A stretch of DNA of 64,000 nt. It comes from M3007 sp964646615. Its GTDB lineage: Bacteria > Bacteroidota > Bacteroidia > Chitinophagales > Saprospiraceae. Each line of letters starts with the position of its first letter. Positions within the stretch are counted from its first letter, which is position 1. The position numbers and the translations under genes were made by a program. Positions 1 to 8,455 of this stretch are shown one piece after another. The stretch covers positions 46,306 to 110,305 of the forward strand of contig CAZYEV010000009.1 in NCBI GenBank assembly GCA_964646615.1, given 5' to 3'. Under the pieces are notes generated by a model. That model saw only the letters and a list, made by a program, of their open reading frames with translations, had not been told where the DNA came from and made no database searches.

Positions 1-101
1 TGGATAGCCTCCTGAACGCGAGCGGCGTACTCCCGGACGGGTGAGGCGTCCGAGCCAGCCATTGGCTCGCTTGCAAAGGGTGCGTTTTCTTCGTTCAGCA
101 T
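1..101 (-). CDS. Partial unknown protein, N-terminal 33 codons only
   Basis: An open frame starts with ATG at 101 and runs off the left edge without a stop. The visible peptide begins MLNEENAPFASEPMAG and continues with an amphipathic, Ala- and Glu-rich stretch. It follows the glycosyltransferase gene on the same strand after about 130 bases, so it could be the next operon member. Too little is present to name a family. A second in-frame ATG 13 codons later is an equally possible start. Confidence 0.45.
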   Translation of the reverse strand, partial: MLNEENAPFASEPMAGSDASPVREYAARVQEAI

Positions 102-231
102 AAAACAAGCGAAATAGCGGTAAAAGGTGTGTGTCGGTTACTGCAAAATAAAGGCACAGACAGGACGTGAAACGAATACCAACGTCTCTGGCATTGCCGC
201 AGATATTGGCCTTTTGGCCCTTCGGGCGGCT

Positions 232-1920
232 TTACCGGGCCTCCCGGACGAAGTAAACCATCCCGTGTTCCCGATACAGTTCCCGGCAGTCGGGTAGGGT
301 AGGGAGTTCCTCTAAGCGATTGACTTTGGCCACAAAATATACCGTTTTGCCTGGCTTGCCATAGGCCAGGTTGTGGTACTCATCCACCGCTGGGTCTTCG
401 ACCGGCGGTTTTTGAGTATAAAATAAATGCGCATAGCTTTTGAAGCCCACCGTTTTGACGAAGCAGTCTTCCTGCGCCTTGCTTTTATAGAAATCAATCG
501 TGCTGCCCTGGCTGTATCGCTCGATGTTGCGAATGCACAGCACCAGCGTCAGCGCTACAAAAAGGGCGCCAGCCGAAAAGATTGCCTGCGCTGCTATCCA
601 GGGTTTTCGCTGCAGCCACAGGCGCAGGCCCAGCAGGATGCCCACCACCAGTATCGCTCCGGGCAGCGCGTGATACCAATGCCACTCCACCGTTACGTCC
701 AGACGCGCCAGAGCGAAGGGGTCCTTGGCCAACAGCGGGCGCAGCAGGTGTATGTTTTGCCCCAGCCAGGGCAGCAGCATCTGAATGCCGCCGATGAAAA
801 TGCCCAGCACTGGCAGCAGGATGGCTACCACACGCGGCCGCACATCCCAGTGAATGGCCCGCCAGATGGTGTAGGCGCCCAGATACGTCAGCGGATAATA
901 GGCCAGCGATGAGTAATGGACAATCTTCGTGCGCACTAAGCTGAACAGGATGAGCACCACCCAGAACAGCAGCTGCATCCACGTCGTCAGGTCGGCCCGC
1001 TGGCAAATGCGCAGCGTGTGCGACTCCAGTACTTCATCCTCCGGCTGATGGTCGCCCCACAGGTTGGGAAGAGCAAATACTGAAATCGGAAAGCAGCCCA
1101 GCAAAAGCACCACCACGTGGTAGCCGAAAAAGCCGCCGTGTCCACTGTCTGGCGTCGTCAGCAGGCGAATTTGATAAGCAACGAACTCCTGCACGAACTT
1201 CGGCCCGTGCAGCGCCGTCTCCACGGCAAACCACACCGCCGATACCGAAAACGCCGCCAGGCTGAAGATCGTGAAATGCAGCAGAAAGCCGCGGTTGCGA
1301 AACTTATAGCGCGCCCAGTAGAGCATCAGCACCAGAAAAGCAATTAGATATGCTACCGGGCCTTTTGTCAGAATGCCCAAACCCAGCGCCCAGCCGCCCA
1401 GCAACAGATAGCGGTAGCGTCGCCAGAAAGAGCGCCCTTCAAAGCGCGTAAAAAACAACCATCGGAACTCGATAAAGCCCCAAAGCCCCAGAAAAATGAA
1501 CAAGTTGAACCACGGGTCAATAATGCCGCTGCGGAAGTACAGGTGTGGCAGAATGCTGCCCAACCACGCCAGCACCCACAGCCAGCCAAACATCCGGTCG
1601 TGCAGGCGGCGGCCAATGTGATATGACAGCAGCAGCACCACCATGCCGGCTATCGCATTCGGAAAACGCGCAGCAAATTCGTTGACCCCAAACAGCTGCA
1701 TCGAAAGCGCCTGCATCCAGATGAACAGCGGCGGCTTCTCGAAAAACGGTTCGTAGTCAATCTGCGGGCGCAGGTAATCGCCCGTGAGCAGCATCTCGCG
1801 CGCGCATTCGGCAAAGTTGATCTCGTCCCAGTCAAATAGGTGTACGCCACCTAAAAAAGGCACAAAAAACAGCGCGCCCAATAGCGCTACACGCACATAA
1901 TCAGAGCGTAAAAACGACAT
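232..1920 (-). CDS. Membrane glycosyltransferase, ArnT/PMT (GT39) type
   Basis: This polytopic membrane protein of about 562 residues resembles the dolichyl-phosphate-mannose mannosyltransferase/ArnT superfamily, which moves a sugar from a polyprenyl-phosphate donor to lipid A, protein or another acceptor on the periplasmic side. After the first hydrophobic segment comes DWDEINFAE (residues 30-38), the acidic first-loop motif of the family, followed by EKPPLFIW, which is also typical. About ten or more further hydrophobic segments follow and the C-terminus is a small soluble domain. I chose ATG 1920 because the 32 residues before it are low-complexity and the first membrane segment follows directly. 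The sugar and acceptor cannot be read from sequence. It lies downstream of the permease gene on the same strand. Confidence 0.8.
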   Translation of the reverse strand: MSFLRSDYVRVALLGALFFVPFLGGVHLFDWDEINFAECAREMLLTGDYLRPQIDYEPFFEKPPLFIWMQALSMQLFGVNEFAARFPNAIAGMVVLLLSYHIGRRLHDRMFGWLWVLAWLGSILPHLYFRSGIIDPWFNLFIFLGLWGFIEFRWLFFTRFEGRSFWRRYRYLLLGGWALGLGILTKGPVAYLIAFLVLMLYWARYKFRNRGFLLHFTIFSLAAFSVSAVWFAVETALHGPKFVQEFVAYQIRLLTTPDSGHGGFFGYHVVVLLLGCFPISVFALPNLWGDHQPEDEVLESHTLRICQRADLTTWMQLLFWVVLILFSLVRTKIVHYSSLAYYPLTYLGAYTIWRAIHWDVRPRVVAILLPVLGIFIGGIQMLLPWLGQNIHLLRPLLAKDPFALARLDVTVEWHWYHALPGAILVVGILLGLRLWLQRKPWIAAQAIFSAGALFVALTLVLCIRNIERYSQGSTIDFYKSKAQEDCFVKTVGFKSYAHLFYTQKPPVEDPAVDEYHNLAYGKPGKTVYFVAKVNRLEELPTLPDCRELYREHGMVYFVREAR

Positions 1921-2037
1921 CAAAAAGGGAGCGAGAAGTGGGAGGTGGAAAAGTGAAAAGTGAAGGATAGAAAGAGAAGATGAGGGGTTTTGCCCTTCAT
2001 GCAACGGTGAGCGCAAACAAGACAGGAGCGGAAAAGT

Positions 2038-3282
2038 TCAAAGCGCTTTACCGTGTTGCCCGACTTGCTCGCTCAGCAGATGTAGCGCCATTACCGTCAG
2101 GCAGATGGCTAAGCCGGGAGGAAGACTTACCCACCACAGCTGCGGGCTGGTGCGCGCTCCCTGCAGGAGGCTGCCCCAGGTGGCGCCGGTCAGGTGTTGG
2201 TCGCCGTAGCCCAGAAACGACAGCGATGCTTCCAGCAGGATAGCGCTGGCCACCCCTAACGCAAATACCGTGTAGGCCGGCTGCAACGCATTGGGCAGTG
2301 CGTGGCGCAGCAAAATGCGCGTCTCCGAAAGCCCCAAGCTGCGTGCCGCGGCGATGTAGTCCATCTCCCGCACGCGCAGCATCTCCGCCCGCACAAACAG
2401 CGCCACACCCGGCCAGCTGAACAGGCCGATGAGCGCAATTAATGCCCACAACGTCTGCGCCTGCTCGCGCAACAGCGCTGCAAATGCCACAATTGCCAGC
2501 AAACCCGGCACCGCCATAAAAGCCTCCGCCAGCCGCATGACGAGCAGGTCGAGCGGCAGCGCTACCGGACGTGCAAAAAACGACCACCGACACAATCTCC
2601 GACCCAGCACAACGGCAATTGCCCAAACCGCAATGGCTGCCCCTCCGCCTGCGAGTAGTCGCGTCATAGCGCCCATTGGTTCCGGTAGCCAGGGCTGCAC
2701 CGCGCCTGCGTAGAAAAAGGCCAATGGTAACGAAAATAGCCCCAACAGCAACGGCCCGCGCCGCACGCGCAAACGGTCGTCGCCCCAGTAACCCGCCAGC
2801 GCCCCCAGCAACACCCCCAGCCCAAAGGCCAGGCACATGGCCAGGCTGCCCGCCAGCAGCGCCACGCGCGCACCACCCACCAAGGCCGCTGCCACGTCGT
2901 AGCCCTGCGCATCGGTGCCCAACCAGTGCCGAAACACACGGGTCCCCGCCGGATGCGCCGCCCCCGGACGCGCCTGTCGGATGGTCGTATCCGGTCGCGT
3001 CGGCAATTCGCCCGGCGAAAACGCTACTGGCGCGAACACCGCCGCCTCGTACGGATAAACTCGCCACAAAAAATGCCGCTGAATGGAGTCCAGCACTGGA
3101 TGTCCATAAGGCAAAGCAGGATCGCGCCATACTGCCCGAAGCCCCGGAAAGAACACCTCTCCGCCCACGCGGCAGTACAGCGGACGCCCGTTGGCAATCA
3201 GATCGCGCCCCACGGCCAACGCCGCTAAGGCCAACAGAATACCCGTAGCAAAATTCAGTCGAAAGCGACCGCGTCGGCTCAT
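2038..3282 (-). CDS. ABC transporter permease, DppC/OppC type
   Basis: This is an inner-membrane permease of the dipeptide/oligopeptide/nickel ABC importer family, about 414 residues. One N-terminal membrane segment (about 12-25) is followed by a long loop, then HWLGTDAQGYDV (about 119-130), the usual entry to the BPD_transp_1 core, and five or so further helices. The EAA loop that docks the ATPase is visible as YIAAARSLGL (about 309-318) and HALPN (about 327-331). It is longer than a typical DppC because of the first periplasmic loop. No ATPase, partner permease or binding protein is beside it, so they must be encoded elsewhere. ATG 3282 is preferred over 3294. Mevalonate kinase lies about 60 bases upstream on the same strand. 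Confidence 0.85.
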   Translation of the reverse strand: MSRRGRFRLNFATGILLALAALAVGRDLIANGRPLYCRVGGEVFFPGLRAVWRDPALPYGHPVLDSIQRHFLWRVYPYEAAVFAPVAFSPGELPTRPDTTIRQARPGAAHPAGTRVFRHWLGTDAQGYDVAAALVGGARVALLAGSLAMCLAFGLGVLLGALAGYWGDDRLRVRRGPLLLGLFSLPLAFFYAGAVQPWLPEPMGAMTRLLAGGGAAIAVWAIAVVLGRRLCRWSFFARPVALPLDLLVMRLAEAFMAVPGLLAIVAFAALLREQAQTLWALIALIGLFSWPGVALFVRAEMLRVREMDYIAAARSLGLSETRILLRHALPNALQPAYTVFALGVASAILLEASLSFLGYGDQHLTGATWGSLLQGARTSPQLWWVSLPPGLAICLTVMALHLLSEQVGQHGKAL

Positions 3283-3344
3283 GATGTGTAGCATTCAAAC
3301 GGTGGTCAGACAGAGATAGCCTTCAGGCAAAGCCCAAAGACGGG

Positions 3345-4229
3345 CTATTCCGTCGGAGTGAAAAGCAGCGACGCTAAGGTACGCCCAGGCAACTGTGTAT
3401 GCACATCCTGCTCCTTTCGACCGAAGACCAGCAAAAACCCGCCGCCACCGGCGCCGCAAATTTTGAACAGCACCCTTTCGCTGCTCAGCGCCTCGGCCCA
3501 GGGCTGGCGCCAGGCTTCGGGTATCATAGGCTGGAAATGCTCCAGTTGGAAGGCCGATATGCGCTCCAAATGTGGCCATACGGCTTCCCCCCGGCCGGTC
3601 TGCCAGGCATCCATTAGCGCCTCGTGAGCAGGTAGCAGTTCGCCGGCCAGGCAGTCGGCAAAATCCTTCTGGCGGCTTTTTTCCATAAAAAACTGCACCA
3701 GTGGCCCCGTTTGCCGCGCCCGGCCAGTGTCGAGCAGGAAGGCTGCGGGCGGCGGTGTCTGCCAGGGCTGCTGCTCGAACAGGCGCGTCTGGCCCTGTTG
3801 CGTGAGCAACGGCCGGCGGATGTAGCTGGTCAGTGGGTCCAGACCCGAGCTTTTGCCATGGAAATGGCTTTCCATGTGGGCAAATGTCTGTTGCAGTGCC
3901 GTAAGGTCAGTGGCCTTTGGCCAGGCGTAACGGTCGTAAACAGCAGCGCACAACGCGCCCGAACTTCCCAGACCATAGCCCATGGGGATGTCGGAGCGAA
4001 AAACCAGCCCCTGCGCCACATCCCGCTGAAAGGCCCCGACATCGAGTTCAGGTATCTGCGCCAGCGCCGCGCTGTGGGCAAAGCCGTGCAATGCCCCACG
4101 CAACGGATCGGCACCGTCAGCCGCCCAGGCCCATTCGCCGCCGAAGCGCTCAAAAGGCAGCGTGAGCGCGCGAGCGCCAAGCAAGACGACGTATTCGCCA
4201 AAGAGCAACACTTTTGCCGGATACCTCAT
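3345..4229 (-). CDS. mvk: Mevalonate kinase of the Bacteroidota GHMP type
   Basis: This GHMP-family kinase (294 residues) probably phosphorylates mevalonate at O5 with ATP in the mevalonate route to isopentenyl diphosphate. KVLLFGEY (6-13) opens the fold. IPMGYGLGSSGA (81-92) is the ATP-binding GHMP motif 2. HGKSSGLDPL (124-133) carries the conserved catalytic-region Asp, and KICGAGGGGFLLVF (from about 256) is motif 3. The combination with FQPMIPE matches the short GHMP protein annotated as mevalonate kinase in Flavobacteriia and related lineages. ATG 4229 begins exactly at the conserved MRYPAKVLLFGEY. A different GHMP substrate cannot be fully excluded. It is divergent from the methyltransferase at 4451. 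Two prenyl-related genes occur near 30-33 kb. Confidence 0.8.
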   Translation of the reverse strand: MRYPAKVLLFGEYVVLLGARALTLPFERFGGEWAWAADGADPLRGALHGFAHSAALAQIPELDVGAFQRDVAQGLVFRSDIPMGYGLGSSGALCAAVYDRYAWPKATDLTALQQTFAHMESHFHGKSSGLDPLTSYIRRPLLTQQGQTRLFEQQPWQTPPPAAFLLDTGRARQTGPLVQFFMEKSRQKDFADCLAGELLPAHEALMDAWQTGRGEAVWPHLERISAFQLEHFQPMIPEAWRQPWAEALSSERVLFKICGAGGGGFLLVFGRKEQDVHTQLPGRTLASLLFTPTE

Positions 4230-4431
4230 GGGCGGCAAACCTCCGCAAAAATCTGCGGACGTACACCGCAATACTTCGCGGAATTTTTGTAACTGCAAAG
4301 GGGCGAAAAGACCTGTGCCGACACGGAAGAATACCGTTTACTGCTGTCTTAATTTCCGATATTGATGCCGTGGTTGTGGGGTTTGTGCATGCACATGCGC
4401 CGAGCGTTCCGGCGGAACGCCATATTTGTAG

Positions 4432-4439
4432 TAGCTTTG
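4432..4439 (+). promoter_or_regulatory. -7 element TAGCTTTG of the rRNA methyltransferase promoter
   Basis: TAGCTTTG matches the Bacteroidota -7 consensus TAnnTTTG and lies 11 bases before the chosen ATG at 4451. This supports that ATG over the upstream in-frame starts. No clear -33 TTTG was found at the expected distance. Confidence 0.55.
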
Positions 4440-4450
4440 CCCCTGCACAC

Positions 4451-5680
4451 ATGCCAGTATTCACCTCATCCACCGTTCGGCCTTTGCTGATACGCGCCGT
4501 AGCAGAGGCGCTGCAGGCCATTTTTGTCGAAAACCAATACGCTGACCGAGTCATCGAGCGCGCGCTGCGCCAGAACCCCAAGGCCGGCAGCCGCGACCGC
4601 GCTTTTGTGGCCGAAACGACCTACGAAGTGGTACGCCGCTATCGCCAGTACAGCGCCATCCTGGGCGTCGAGCCGCAGACGGAAGAGCACTTCTGGCAAT
4701 TAGTGGGCATTCACCTGCTGCTGCAAACAGACAACGAGGACGTGTTTCGCCTGTCTGAAATGCGCACGCTGCACCCCGACGACATCCGCCAGCGCGCGGC
4801 AGAGCTCCGCCAGCAACGGCCCTACCGCGAAAGCATCCCCGACTGGCTCGATGCCCTGGGCCAGCAGCAGCTCGGCGAACGCTGGGACGAAACACTGGCC
4901 TGGCTCAACCGCCCGGCAGAGGTCGTCTTGCGCGCCAACCGCCTGAAAACCAGCCGTGAAGCCTTGCAACAACGCCTTGCTGCTGAAGGCATCGAAACGC
5001 GCCCGCACGGCCCGGCCGACGCTCTGGTATTGCTGCGCCGGCAGAACGTTTTTGCCACCAAAGCCTTTCAGGAAGGGCTGTTTGAAGTGCAGGATTACAG
5101 CAGCCAGCAGGTGGCTCCCCTGCTCGACGCGCAGCCCGGCATGCGCGTAGTGGATGCCTGCGCCGGTGGTGGCGGCAAAACGCTCCACTTAGCCGCCCTC
5201 ATGCAGGGAAAAGGCGCTATTATCGCCTTAGACACCCTGGCCTGGAAATTGGACGAACTGCGCAAACGCGCGCGCCGCGCTGGCGCACACAACGTGGAAA
5301 CGCGCGTCATCGAAAACAGCAAGGCCATTAAACGCCTCTACGACTCTGCCGACAGGCTCCTGCTCGACGTGCCCTGCAGTGGGCTGGGGGTGCTGCGCCG
5401 AAACCCCGACAGCAAATGGAAACTTTCGCCCGAGTTCATCGAAAACCTCCAGAAAACGCAGCAAAACATCCTGCAGCAGTACGCACGCATCACGCGCCCG
5501 GGCGGCCTGATGGTATATGCCACATGCAGCTTGCTGCCCTCGGAAAACCACGAGCAGGTGGGTGCTTTCCTGAATACTCCAGTGGGCGAGGGTTTTGAAT
5601 TTTGTACCGAAAAAACCCTCTGGCCCCAAGACGAAGGCTTTGACGGCTTCTACATGGCGCTCCTCAAGCGCAAGGGCTGA
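4451..5680 (+). CDS. RsmB/NOL1/NOP2-family RNA (cytosine-5) methyltransferase
   Basis: This SAM-dependent RNA m5C methyltransferase has about 409 residues. The N-terminal third resembles the NusB-like RNA-binding domain of RsmB. The SAM motif I is DACAGGGGKT (about 234-243). Both catalytic cysteines are present: VPCSGLG (motif IV, about 307) and ATCSLLPSENHEQV (motif VI, about 357). The likely substrate is 16S rRNA, although other rRNA or tRNA sites are possible in this family. ATG 4451 was chosen because it follows a TAGCTTTG promoter element and because the upstream reading shows no conserved features. The DEAD-box helicase gene starts 37 bases downstream, and joint action on rRNA is plausible but inferred. 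Confidence 0.85.
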   Translation: MPVFTSSTVRPLLIRAVAEALQAIFVENQYADRVIERALRQNPKAGSRDRAFVAETTYEVVRRYRQYSAILGVEPQTEEHFWQLVGIHLLLQTDNEDVFRLSEMRTLHPDDIRQRAAELRQQRPYRESIPDWLDALGQQQLGERWDETLAWLNRPAEVVLRANRLKTSREALQQRLAAEGIETRPHGPADALVLLRRQNVFATKAFQEGLFEVQDYSSQQVAPLLDAQPGMRVVDACAGGGGKTLHLAALMQGKGAIIALDTLAWKLDELRKRARRAGAHNVETRVIENSKAIKRLYDSADRLLLDVPCSGLGVLRRNPDSKWKLSPEFIENLQKTQQNILQQYARITRPGGLMVYATCSLLPSENHEQVGAFLNTPVGEGFEFCTEKTLWPQDEGFDGFYMALLKRKG

Positions 5681-5717
5681 AAAACCACCGCTTTTACCAC
5701 CAAATAACGCGACTTCC

Positions 5718-6962
5718 ATGCGCTTTGAGCAATATCCCATAGCTGACGAAATCAAACAAAACTTAGCCGCGCTGGGCTGGCGACGCCCTACGGACATTCA
5801 ATACAAGGCCATTCCGCACATCCTCAACGGCGAAGACGTGTTGGCTGTAGCGCAAACGGGCACGGGTAAGACAGCGGCTTTTGCCATACCCATCGTGCAC
5901 CGACTGCACACCACCAAGCGCTCGGCCCGCTCAGAGGGCGTGCGCTGCGTAGTGCTGGAGCCAACGCGCGAGCTGGCCATGCAAATTGCCGGCGTTTTTC
6001 AGACCCTGGCACGCCACACGCGCGTCCGGGTGCTCGATCTCTTCGGCGGTGTAGAGCAGGCTCCGCAAATCGCCCGCCTGCTCAAGGGGGTAGATGTGGT
6101 GGTGGCCACACCCGGCCGCTTGTTCGACCTGCACGCGCAGGGTTATTTGCCCCTGGATGAGGCGCACATTCTGGCCGTGGACGAAGCCGACCGAATGCTG
6201 CAATTAGGCTTCCTGCAGGATATTCAGGACTTGCTCAAGCGTCTGCCGCGTCGCCGCCAAACGCTCTTCTTCTCTGCCACCATTGATGCCGACATTAAGC
6301 GCCTGGCCTATTCGCTCGTGCGCAGCAACGCTATACGCATCCAGATATCGCCCCAAGATCCGGTGTCGAAAAACGTGCAACACGCCGTGGCATTCATCGG
6401 CATGGACGACAAGCGCTTCTTCCTGGAGCGTTTCCTGCGCGAACACCCCGAGGCCAAAGTGCTCGCCTTCGTGCGCACGCGCGTACGAGCCGAGCGCGTC
6501 CAAAAGGCTATGGAGCGCGTTGGGCTGCAGGCCCTCTGCCTCCACGGAGCCAAAGACCAGCCCGAGCGTTTGCAAACGCTTGAGCAATTCCGCGCCGGTG
6601 CCGTCCGCGTCCTCATCGCTACTGATGTCAGCGCGCGCGGTATTGACATTCCAGACGTGGATTTCGTCATCAATTACGACCTGCCTGAGGTGGCCGAAAA
6701 CTACGTCCACCGCGTGGGGCGCACTGGCCGCGGCGAGCGCAAAGGGCAGGCCATCGCCTTCTGCAGCCCCGAAGAAAGGCCACTGCTGCAACGCATTGAG
6801 GCCTATTTGGGCAAAAAAATCGCCGTACTCGAACTGGACCCGGAAACCTATGCCGAAACACTGCGCCTCAGCGAAGACGTTCCCGACAAGTGGCGCGACG
6901 TCCTGAGCGAAATTGAGGCCGCTGAAGAGTGGCTCGAGAAAAAGCGCAAGAAGAAAAAGTAG
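5718..6962 (+). CDS. DEAD-box RNA helicase (RhlE-like)
   Basis: This is an ATP-dependent RNA helicase of 414 residues, a minimal two-RecA-domain protein with a short basic tail ending KKRKKKK. The Q-motif region reads WRRPTDIQYKAIPHIL, Walker A is AQTGTGKT (about 45-52), motif Ia is PTRELAMQ, motif II is VDEADRM (about 154), motif III is SAT (about 187) and motif VI is HRVGRTGRG (about 331). The layout fits RhlE/DeaD-like proteins involved in ribosome assembly or RNA turnover. ATG 5718 starts exactly before the Q-motif region. The downstream gene at 6977 begins 14 bases after the stop, suggesting co-transcription. Confidence 0.92.
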   Translation: MRFEQYPIADEIKQNLAALGWRRPTDIQYKAIPHILNGEDVLAVAQTGTGKTAAFAIPIVHRLHTTKRSARSEGVRCVVLEPTRELAMQIAGVFQTLARHTRVRVLDLFGGVEQAPQIARLLKGVDVVVATPGRLFDLHAQGYLPLDEAHILAVDEADRMLQLGFLQDIQDLLKRLPRRRQTLFFSATIDADIKRLAYSLVRSNAIRIQISPQDPVSKNVQHAVAFIGMDDKRFFLERFLREHPEAKVLAFVRTRVRAERVQKAMERVGLQALCLHGAKDQPERLQTLEQFRAGAVRVLIATDVSARGIDIPDVDFVINYDLPEVAENYVHRVGRTGRGERKGQAIAFCSPEERPLLQRIEAYLGKKIAVLELDPETYAETLRLSEDVPDKWRDVLSEIEAAEEWLEKKRKKKK

Positions 6963-6976
6963 CCGAGCGAAAGCCC

Positions 6977-7930
6977 ATGAAAAACAAGCATTTGGTTCTG
7001 CTTTTCCTGTTGGTGTTGCTCCTGGGCTATGTGGGTCGTCGTCTGCCGTGGCGTTGCCAGTCGGATTTGCGCAGCCGTCTGGTGCCTGTGCCGGAGGCGG
7101 TCTATCGCATTCAGGTCAGTCGCAAAGGGCAGTCTGATCTTTTTCTGGAGCGTACGGCGGCGGGCTGGGTGGCGGAGCAGGAGGGCCGTATTGTGCCGGT
7201 CAGTAGCGACACCATGAAGGCGCTTCTGGAAATATTGGGGCAAACCACTCCTTTTACGCCTTTGAGGGGGAATGAGGGCGCCGCGGCATTTGCCTCGGCA
7301 CCGCCAATTCATCTCAGGTTTTCGCTCCAGGACCGCTCCGAGGTTTCGCTACAACTGGGCCTGGAAGGGCAAGACTCCATCGGCCCCTGGACGCTCGTGC
7401 GCTTTGCGCAGCACGAGGGCATATATCGCGTGCGAGGGGCCTTGCGCATCCGCTTTGAGCGAACGTTAGACGACTTCCGAAGCCGCGAACTTCTCCCGTT
7501 CAACGTAGAACAGGTGTGTCGTGTCGCCTGGCATTGGCCACCCGACAGCAGTGCTGTTTGGGAAAAAACCGACACCTCCGCCCGGCAGAAAGGCCTCGAT
7601 GTTGCCCTCAGCATCAGTACCTTGCCCTTCCAGTATTGGCTCAACGCCGTGGCGCAATTGCAAAACCTCCCTTTCGCCGATTTTTTTGACGAAAGCCGGG
7701 AAGAAGAATGGCTGCGCCTGACAGCCACTCTCACGACTTGCGAAGGTCAAGCCCTTACACTCCGTTTCTTTGTGTTAGAACCACCGGATATTCCAGAAGA
7801 TATACACCCCCTACGTCGGCAAGGCATCCGAAGCCTGCCGCGCTATGTGGCGCACAGCTCCGCTAATCCGCACAATTACTTCATGATTCCCGACGCTGAG
7901 ATGGGTGCCCGTCTTTGCGCCGGCCCTTAG
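6977..7930 (+). CDS. DUF4340-like membrane-anchored protein
   Basis: This protein of 317 residues has one N-terminal hydrophobic segment (about 5-20, KNKHLVLLFLLVLLLGYVG) and an otherwise soluble, probably periplasmic body. The opening VYRIQVSRKGQSDLFLER, the GWVAEQEG stretch and the later FRSRELLPFNVEQV resemble the DUF4340 family found in many Bacteroidota. The function is unknown. In other genomes DUF4340 proteins often accompany gliding or ABC-transport genes, but no such genes are adjacent here. Its ATG lies 14 bases after the helicase stop, so the two are probably one transcript. The family call is by recognition only. Confidence 0.6.
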   Translation: MKNKHLVLLFLLVLLLGYVGRRLPWRCQSDLRSRLVPVPEAVYRIQVSRKGQSDLFLERTAAGWVAEQEGRIVPVSSDTMKALLEILGQTTPFTPLRGNEGAAAFASAPPIHLRFSLQDRSEVSLQLGLEGQDSIGPWTLVRFAQHEGIYRVRGALRIRFERTLDDFRSRELLPFNVEQVCRVAWHWPPDSSAVWEKTDTSARQKGLDVALSISTLPFQYWLNAVAQLQNLPFADFFDESREEEWLRLTATLTTCEGQALTLRFFVLEPPDIPEDIHPLRRQGIRSLPRYVAHSSANPHNYFMIPDAEMGARLCAGP

Positions 7931-7942
7931 CGCGGCGTGTAT

Positions 7943-8209
7943 TTAGATAGAGCCGAAGCCCTCTTCTTCCGCTTTTTCAGTGGCGCGACGCACCCGGCCC
8001 GTGGCTTCGTTAACCACGTCCTCAAATTTTTCGGTCATTTCCTCGACGAGGTCGTCCAGTTTTTCGCGTACGTCGTCCAGATATTCCTCGCCTTTACGGC
8101 GCAGACGCTCGCGCGTGCGTTCGCCCTTGTCGGGGGCAAAGAGGATACCTAATGCAGCGCCTATGGCCAGGCCGCCCAAAAAGCCCAAGAGAATGGATTC
8201 GCGTTTCAT
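7943..8209 (-). CDS. YtxH-domain protein
   Basis: This small protein (88 residues) starts with MKRESILLGFLGGLAIGAA, a glycine-rich membrane segment, followed by LFAPDKGERTRERLRRKG, the YtxH/gas-vesicle-like signature. It ends in a long charged amphipathic helix rich in Glu, Lys and Arg, probably a coiled coil. YtxH proteins are general-stress or envelope-associated proteins of unknown mechanism. ATG 8209 was chosen because the membrane segment follows at once. It is convergent with the DUF4340-like gene, 12 bases from its stop. Confidence 0.8.
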   Translation of the reverse strand: MKRESILLGFLGGLAIGAALGILFAPDKGERTRERLRRKGEEYLDDVREKLDDLVEEMTEKFEDVVNEATGRVRRATEKAEEEGFGSI

Positions 8210-8424
8210 GTCTCTGATGAAGGTGTTTTTTGTGAAATGGTGCATTAACAACGGCTAAAATACGGGCGATGTTGGATGCCGTTGGTTGATATAAGTTTCT
8301 AATGAATGTGATGCGTGTCAAGTCGTATATCCCAGGGCATTTTGTCTGCTACTGCGTGCCGGGTAAATGCTCCGAAGTGATGTAAATCAGCCGGAGCACC
8401 GCCTGAGCGGGCAATAGGTCATGC

Positions 8425-8432
8425 TACCTTTG
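8425..8432 (+). promoter_or_regulatory. -7 element TACCTTTG of the haloperoxidase-like gene
   Basis: TACCTTTG fits TAnnTTTG and lies 24 bases before the ATG at 8456, leaving a leader of about 15-18 bases. The -33 box is not obvious. Confidence 0.55.
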
Positions 8433-8455
8433 CCCTCGTAAAAGAGGTACTATCT

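Noticed and set aside
2048..3298. 416-codon open frame overlapping the permease gene on the same strand
   Set aside because: It reads as a Gly/Arg/Cys-rich low-complexity peptide without family features, while the other frame gives a clear ABC permease with an EAA motif.
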